Assembly (NCBI GenBank): GCA_007119095.1
Contig: SKQI01000097.1
Coordinates: 1-10,347, forward strand
Length of the DNA: 10,347 bases
DNA from: Wenzhouxiangella sp.
GTDB lineage: Bacteria > Pseudomonadota > Gammaproteobacteria > Xanthomonadales > Wenzhouxiangellaceae
Direction of reading: 5' to 3'
Below, piece after piece: positions 7,293 through 10,347 of the stretch (its first letter is position 1; each line of letters opens with the position of its first letter). Both the position numbers and the translations under genes were made by a program. A model generated the notes under the pieces. It did no database searches, was not told where the DNA came from, and saw only the letters and a list, made by a program, of their open reading frames with translations.

Positions 7293-7448
7293 CCAGTCGG
7301 GCGGTATTACACGCTTAGGCGGTGAAACGCCCGTGAACCGGCTTCTCAGGCCGAAACCCGTTTTTTTCCTAGCCAACGCCGCTGAATCTTCCGATATGCG
7401 ATCCGTTCAGCCGCAAAGACAATCTTCATCGCCCATTTCACAATCGAT

Positions 7449-7452
7449 GGAG
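7449..7452 (+). promoter_or_regulatory. Ribosome binding site deciding the fimT start
   Basis: GGAG followed by six A residues and then ATG 7459. The upstream in-frame ATG 7447 has no such site and overlaps this one, so 7459 is preferred. Confidence 0.75.
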
Positions 7453-7458
7453 AAAAAA

Positions 7459-8001
7459 ATGGAGATCAGACTGGCCCTGAACAAACAGCGGCGAATGGCT
7501 GGCTGGACCCTGCTTGAATTGCTGGTGACGCTGAGCGTGCTGGCGACGCTTGGGTTGACTGGCATCCCTGCCATGCAGCGTTTTGTCGAACAGCACCGGG
7601 TGGTGTCGGCATCCAATTCGCTGATCACTCATCTGAACTACGCACGCAATGAAGCGGTCACCCGGCATACCTTCGTCTCGGCCTGTCCCAGCCCCGATCT
7701 TCAGCACTGCAGCGGCAATCGCTGGGATCGAGGATGGATCATCTTTCTGGATCCGGACCGTAATGGACAACCGGCTTCTGAAAATGACATTTTGCGCGTT
7801 GTTCATGGCAACGAACGCTTGCTGATGCACTCCGGAGGACGCTACCGGGTTCGCTACCAGCCCATGGGCGGCGCCTATGGCACGAATCTGACCATCCGCG
7901 TGTGCGGTCGCAACGGTCGGGCAACGCCTAACGCGGTGGTGGTTTCGAACCCAGGCCGGGCCCGAGTCCAGCGCGAAGTAGTGGGCCTGGACTGTTCATG
8001 A
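7459..8001 (+). CDS. fimT: FimT/GspH-family type IV minor pilin (prepilin)
   Basis: This 180-residue prepilin has a short basic leader (RLALNKQRRMAG) and a prepilin peptidase site, Gly15 before WTLLELLVTLSVLATLG. Glu20 is the conserved +5 Glu. The hydrophobic helix runs to about residue 36, followed by the GspH/FimT-type body: ITHLNYARNEAVTR (56-69), CPSPDLQHC (76-84), WDRGWIIFLDPDRNG (89-103) and a C-terminal strand with Cys149 and Cys179. Four cysteines could form two disulfides in the periplasm. The tail reads NPGRARVQ, which contains a GRxR motif (166-169). In Legionella FimT this type of motif binds DNA and supports natural transformation. The gene stands alone, with no pil genes in the window, divergent from the lipid operon. 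A GspH-like secretion pseudopilin is the alternative, but the basic tail favours FimT. Confidence 0.88.
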   Translation: MEIRLALNKQRRMAGWTLLELLVTLSVLATLGLTGIPAMQRFVEQHRVVSASNSLITHLNYARNEAVTRHTFVSACPSPDLQHCSGNRWDRGWIIFLDPDRNGQPASENDILRVVHGNERLLMHSGGRYRVRYQPMGGAYGTNLTIRVCGRNGRATPNAVVVSNPGRARVQREVVGLDCS

Positions 8002-8016
8002 GACCTTGGCTGCACC

Positions 8017-8045
8017 TTGCATTCGGTACCGTATGGAGATAGTAT
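8017..8045 (+). promoter_or_regulatory. Candidate sigma-70 promoter for the tetR-fadE pair
   Basis: TTGCAT (8017-8022) and TAGTAT (8040-8045) are separated by 17 bases. The matches are only 3 of 6 and 4 of 6, but the spacing is ideal and the AT-rich patch is the only one here. Transcription would begin near 8052, inside the operator-like palindrome, as expected for autorepression. Confidence 0.45.
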
Positions 8046-8046
8046 T

Positions 8047-8060
8047 AAAACAACTGTTTG
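8047..8060 (+). promoter_or_regulatory. PsrA-like operator, AAAAC-N4-GTTTG
   Basis: AAAACAACTGTTTG closely fits the Pseudomonas PsrA operator, (G/C)AAAC-N2-4-GTTT(G/C), except for the first base. It sits directly downstream of the candidate -10 and in front of a PsrA-like regulator gene. Binding would block transcription initiation. The last three bases are also the TTG that may start the regulator. Confidence 0.55.
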
Positions 8061-8076
8061 AATCGAACGTTTGAAT
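8056..8076 (+). repeat. 13-bp-period direct repeat of GTTTGAAT
   Basis: GTTTGAAT occurs at 8056-8063 and 8069-8076, each copy followed by a GA/AC-containing tail. The first copy is the right half of the PsrA-like palindrome; the second adds CGAAC-GTTTG without a spacer. It may be a second, overlapping regulator half-site. Confidence 0.5.
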
Positions 8077-8720
8077 TGACAGCATCCCTGACGACCTGTG
8101 ATCGAATTCTGGACGCGGCCGAGCAATTGTTCGCCGAGGAAGGTTTTCATGCCACATCGCTGCGCCAGATCACGCAGGCAGCCGAGGTCAACCTCGCAGC
8201 CGTCAATTACCACTTCGGTTCCAAGCAAGCGCTGATTCTGGCGGTGTTCCGACGCCGCCTGGACGCGCTCAACAAGGCTCGGCTTGAGCGGCTGGAACAG
8301 TCGCTGTCAGATGAGCAGGCGCCCGACCTGGAAGAAATTCTCGACGCCTTTATCGTGCCGGCGCTGGCGCTCACCCACGGCAGTGCGGAAAACGGTCATC
8401 CATTCATGCGCATCCTGATGCGCGCCTTTGCCGACCGCGATGACCAGCTTCACCGGGCATTGAGCGCGGAATATGCACATGTGATGCGACGCTTTGCCGG
8501 CGCCATTGCCACGGCGCTGCCCGGGGTCGAGGAAAAGCAGCTTCGCCGCCAGCTTGACTTCATCGTCGGGGCCTTGACCCACACCATGTCAGAGTGCAGC
8601 GCCAAGGATGCGCGCGCGATTGCCGACGATCTGGTTCAATTTGCCGCTGCGGGGCTCCGCAGCGCTGTTTCCGTCCCCTCTGTAGATGGTGCTGTTCGCA
8701 CCCTGGAGATTCACTCATGA
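8058..8720 (+). CDS. TetR-family regulator, PsrA-like, coupled to fadE
   Basis: This regulator has about 220 residues. An N-terminal TetR DNA-binding domain begins with RILDAAEQLFAEEGFHATSLRQIT (16-39). Its helix-turn-helix continues through AAEVNLAAVNYHFGSKQALI (41-60), very close to the Pseudomonas PsrA pattern. The C-terminal half (about 80-200) is an all-helical ligand and dimer domain including PFMRILMRAFADRDDQL. PsrA releases DNA on binding long-chain fatty acids and controls beta-oxidation genes. The neighbour fadE, whose ATG overlaps this TGA, makes the same role likely here, probably with autoregulation. Start: an in-frame TAA at 8046 and no early ATG or GTG leave TTG 8058, TTG 8076 or CTG 8088. 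None has a Shine-Dalgarno. 8058 is the longest; 8076 would keep the operator and repeat outside the coding region. Confidence 0.9.
   Translation: MNRTFELTASLTTCDRILDAAEQLFAEEGFHATSLRQITQAAEVNLAAVNYHFGSKQALILAVFRRRLDALNKARLERLEQSLSDEQAPDLEEILDAFIVPALALTHGSAENGHPFMRILMRAFADRDDQLHRALSAEYAHVMRRFAGAIATALPGVEEKQLRRQLDFIVGALTHTMSECSAKDARAIADDLVQFAAAGLRSAVSVPSVDGAVRTLEIHS
8705..8708 (+). promoter_or_regulatory. Ribosome binding site of fadE inside the tetR 3' end
   Basis: GGAG lies 8 bases before ATG 8717. It supports that start and shows that fadE can be translated both by coupling to the regulator and by independent initiation. Confidence 0.75.
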
Positions 8721-10347
8721 CCCTGTTACCCCTTGCCGTTCTCGTCGTTGGACTGGTGGCCCTGGCCTGGTTCCGGGCGCCGCTATGGTTGGCAACCGCC
8801 CTGGCTGCAGCCGTCACCGGCGCTGCCTTGCTGGTTGTTGGCTCACCGTTGCTGATCAACGTTGTGCTGGTGGCGGCCACGGCAATCCTGCTGTTCTTCA
8901 CCGTCACACCGCTGCGCCGTAGCCTGCTGTCTCGCCCGCTGTTCAACTGGTTCAAGGGCGTGCTGCCGGCGATGTCGGCCACCGAAAAGGAAGCGCTGGA
9001 TGCCGGTACGGTCTGGTGGGATGCCGAGCTGTTCAGCGGCAAGCCGAACTGGAAGGTATTGTTCGACCAGCCTGCGCCGGCCTTGAGCGCCGAAGAGCAG
9101 GCCTTTGTCGATGGCCCGGTTGAAGAGCTGTGCAAGATGCTCGATGACTGGAAGATCAATCGCGAACTGAAGGATCTGCCACCGGAAGTCTGGCAGTTCA
9201 TTCGCGAAAAGCGTTTCTTGAGCATGATCATTCCGAAGCAGTATGGCGGGCTGGAATTTTCCGCCCAGGGCAACGCTGCCGCGGTGACCAAGATCTCCAC
9301 TCGCAGCCTGACTGCAGCAGTCTCGGTCATGGTCCCCAACTCCCTCGGCCCGGGCGAACTGCTGATGCACTTCGGCACCGAAGAGCAGAAGAACCATTAC
9401 CTGCCGCGCCTGGCCCGCGGCGAGGAAATTCCCTGCTTCGCCCTGACCTCGCCGCAGGCCGGTTCCGATGCCGCCTCCATGCCCGACGAGGGCGTGGTCT
9501 GCAAGAAGCTCATCGACGGCAAGGAAGTGCTGGGCCTGCGCGTGACCTGGGACAAGCGCTACATCACCCTGGCGCCGGTGGCTACCGTCCTGGGTCTGGC
9601 TTTCAAGACCCGCGACCCCGAAGGACTGCTGGGCGACAAGGAACACCTGGGCATTTCCTGCGCCCTGATCCCGACATCCACCCCGGGTGTGGAAATCGGC
9701 AACCGCCACCTGCCCGGCGGCTCGCTGTTCATGAACGGCCCGACCCGCGGCAAGGACGTGTTCATCCCGATGGACTGGGTGATTGGCGGACAAGAGCGAA
9801 TCGGCCAGGGCTGGCGCATGCTGATGCACTGCCTGGCAGCCGGCCGGGCGATTTCCCTGCCCGCCCAGGGCGTGGCCGGCGGCAAGGCCTGCTCGGCCAT
9901 GACCGGCGCCTATGCACGAATCCGCTACCAGTTCAAGCAGCCGATCGGCCACTTCGAAGGCATCGAGGAACCAATGGCCCGGATCGGCTCGGAAGCCTAT
10001 CGCATGGAGGCAGCCCACAAGCTGACTTTGGCCGCGCTCGATGCCGGCCACAAGCCAGTGGTGCTATCGGCCATCCTAAAGGCCTACCTGACCGAAGCCA
10101 ACCGCCGGGTGGTCAACGATGCCATGGACGTGCACGGAGGCAAGGCCGTGGTCGAAGGCCCGGGCAATTACCTGTCACTCGGCTACCAGGCCCTGCCGGT
10201 GTCGATTACCGTGGAAGGCGCCAACATCCTGACCCGCTCGATGATCGTGTTCGGCCAGGGCGCGATCCGCTGCCACCCCTACCTGCTGAAGGAAATGCTG
10301 GCCGCGCAGGACAATGACCTGAAAGCCTTCGACGCCGCGCTCTGGGG
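8717..10347 (+). CDS. fadE: Acyl-CoA dehydrogenase FadE, C-terminus cut by window edge
   Basis: 543 codons are visible of a family usually near 800 residues. FadE carries out the first step of fatty-acid beta-oxidation, FAD-dependent dehydrogenation of acyl-CoA to trans-2-enoyl-CoA, at the inner membrane. N-terminal hydrophobic segments cover about 3-20 and 22-63. They are followed by TPLRRSLLSRPLFNWF, the MSATEKEALDAGTVWWDAEL stretch (86-105), IIPKQYGGLEFSA, PNSLGPGELL, FALTSPQAGSD (241-251) and NGPTRGKDVFIP. The stretch TVEGANILTRS holds the likely catalytic base Glu500, followed by FGQGAIRCHPY. These match E. coli FadE closely throughout. The missing part should be the rest of the DUF1974 C-terminal domain. 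ATG 8717 overlaps the regulator's TGA. No frameshift is seen, and a long open frame on the opposite strand is a GC-driven shadow. Confidence 0.97.
   Translation, partial: MTLLPLAVLVVGLVALAWFRAPLWLATALAAAVTGAALLVVGSPLLINVVLVAATAILLFFTVTPLRRSLLSRPLFNWFKGVLPAMSATEKEALDAGTVWWDAELFSGKPNWKVLFDQPAPALSAEEQAFVDGPVEELCKMLDDWKINRELKDLPPEVWQFIREKRFLSMIIPKQYGGLEFSAQGNAAAVTKISTRSLTAAVSVMVPNSLGPGELLMHFGTEEQKNHYLPRLARGEEIPCFALTSPQAGSDAASMPDEGVVCKKLIDGKEVLGLRVTWDKRYITLAPVATVLGLAFKTRDPEGLLGDKEHLGISCALIPTSTPGVEIGNRHLPGGSLFMNGPTRGKDVFIPMDWVIGGQERIGQGWRMLMHCLAAGRAISLPAQGVAGGKACSAMTGAYARIRYQFKQPIGHFEGIEEPMARIGSEAYRMEAAHKLTLAALDAGHKPVVLSAILKAYLTEANRRVVNDAMDVHGGKAVVEGPGNYLSLGYQALPVSITVEGANILTRSMIVFGQGAIRCHPYLLKEMLAAQDNDLKAFDAALW

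Larger units (their letters stand above)
7279..7458. other. Divergent intergenic region between desaturase operon and fimT
   Basis: This 180-base region must contain the promoters for both sides. For the leftward unit the best -10-like hexamer is TGTAAT on the minus strand (7304-7309, 5 of 6 to consensus), with no convincing -35, so an activator or alternative sigma factor is possible. GTGAA occurs at 7322-7326 and 7333-7337 (11-bp period). GAAAC-CC-GTTTT lies at 7353-7364. A short imperfect hairpin (7339-7353) precedes a T-run at 7361-7367 by seven bases, too far for a normal terminator. I see no clear sigma-70 promoter for fimT. Confidence 0.5.

Noticed and set aside
7339..7367. Possible intrinsic terminator: imperfect hairpin followed by seven T
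   Set aside because: Seven bases separate the short stem from the T-run, and no plus-strand gene ends upstream of it; on the other strand the order is wrong.
6616..7446. Long plus-strand open frame upstream of and in frame with the pilin
   Set aside because: It is antisense to the desaturase with its three intact histidine boxes. The pilin leader and ribosome binding site start at 7449-7459.
8033..8074. A 13-codon ATG-started leader ORF before the regulator
   Set aside because: It has no ribosome binding site, starts upstream of the predicted transcription start and shows no attenuator features such as codon runs or hairpins.
8843..10051. A 402-residue open frame antisense to fadE
   Set aside because: It shows no recognisable domain and mirrors codons of a gene strongly matching FadE throughout; such open antisense frames are common in GC-rich DNA.
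1..10347. tRNA, rRNA, CRISPR array, insertion sequence or prophage signals
   Set aside because: I found no repeat-spacer pattern, no transposase or integrase, no terminal inverted repeats and no RNA gene signatures; nearly all the DNA is accounted for by coding genes.

Overview
This window looks like chromosomal DNA from a GC-rich gammaproteobacterium. The last gene is a clear FadE-type acyl-CoA dehydrogenase. It follows a PsrA-like TetR regulator, and a FimT-type minor pilin lies nearby. The start of a mevalonate-pathway decarboxylase at the left edge is less usual for the group and hints at a lineage near the Xanthomonadales or Wenzhouxiangella-like bacteria. That placement is inference; no rRNA or other taxonomic marker is present.

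Left and centre (positions 1 to 7278, minus strand): eight genes read leftward as one tightly packed unit. In transcription order they are a membrane acyl desaturase, an FAD-dependent amine-oxidase-type oxidoreductase, a DUF1365 protein, a cyclopropane-fatty-acid-synthase-like methyltransferase, a DUF2878 membrane protein, a second methyltransferase resembling plant coclaurine N-methyltransferases, a sensor histidine kinase, and the N-terminus of a diphosphomevalonate decarboxylase. Four junctions are 4-bp ATGA stop/start overlaps, and the other three gaps are 3, 6 and 15 bases. The FAD oxidoreductase, DUF1365 and methyltransferase trio matches, in order, the Mycobacterium tuberculosis Rv0449c-Rv0448c-ufaA1 trio and similar proteobacterial clusters tied to fatty-acid modification. 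The likely job of the unit is to desaturate membrane acyl chains, methylate them at the double bond and then reduce or oxidise the product (cyclopropane, mid-chain methyl or furan fatty acids). The kinase may sense the envelope state.

Middle (7279 to 7458): a 180-base divergent intergenic region between the desaturase and a rightward pilin gene. It holds a strong ribosome binding site for each side, an 11-bp-spaced GTGAA direct repeat and an AAAC-CC-GTTT inverted repeat.

Right (7459 to 10347, plus strand): a FimT/GspH-family minor pilin with a GRAR motif in its C-terminal tail; a candidate promoter with a PsrA-like operator and a 13-bp direct repeat; a TetR/PsrA-like regulator that must use a non-ATG start; and fadE, whose ATG overlaps the regulator's stop codon and which runs off the window. 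This half is fatty-acid beta-oxidation with its own likely acyl-responsive control, so most of the window concerns acyl-chain modification or breakdown.
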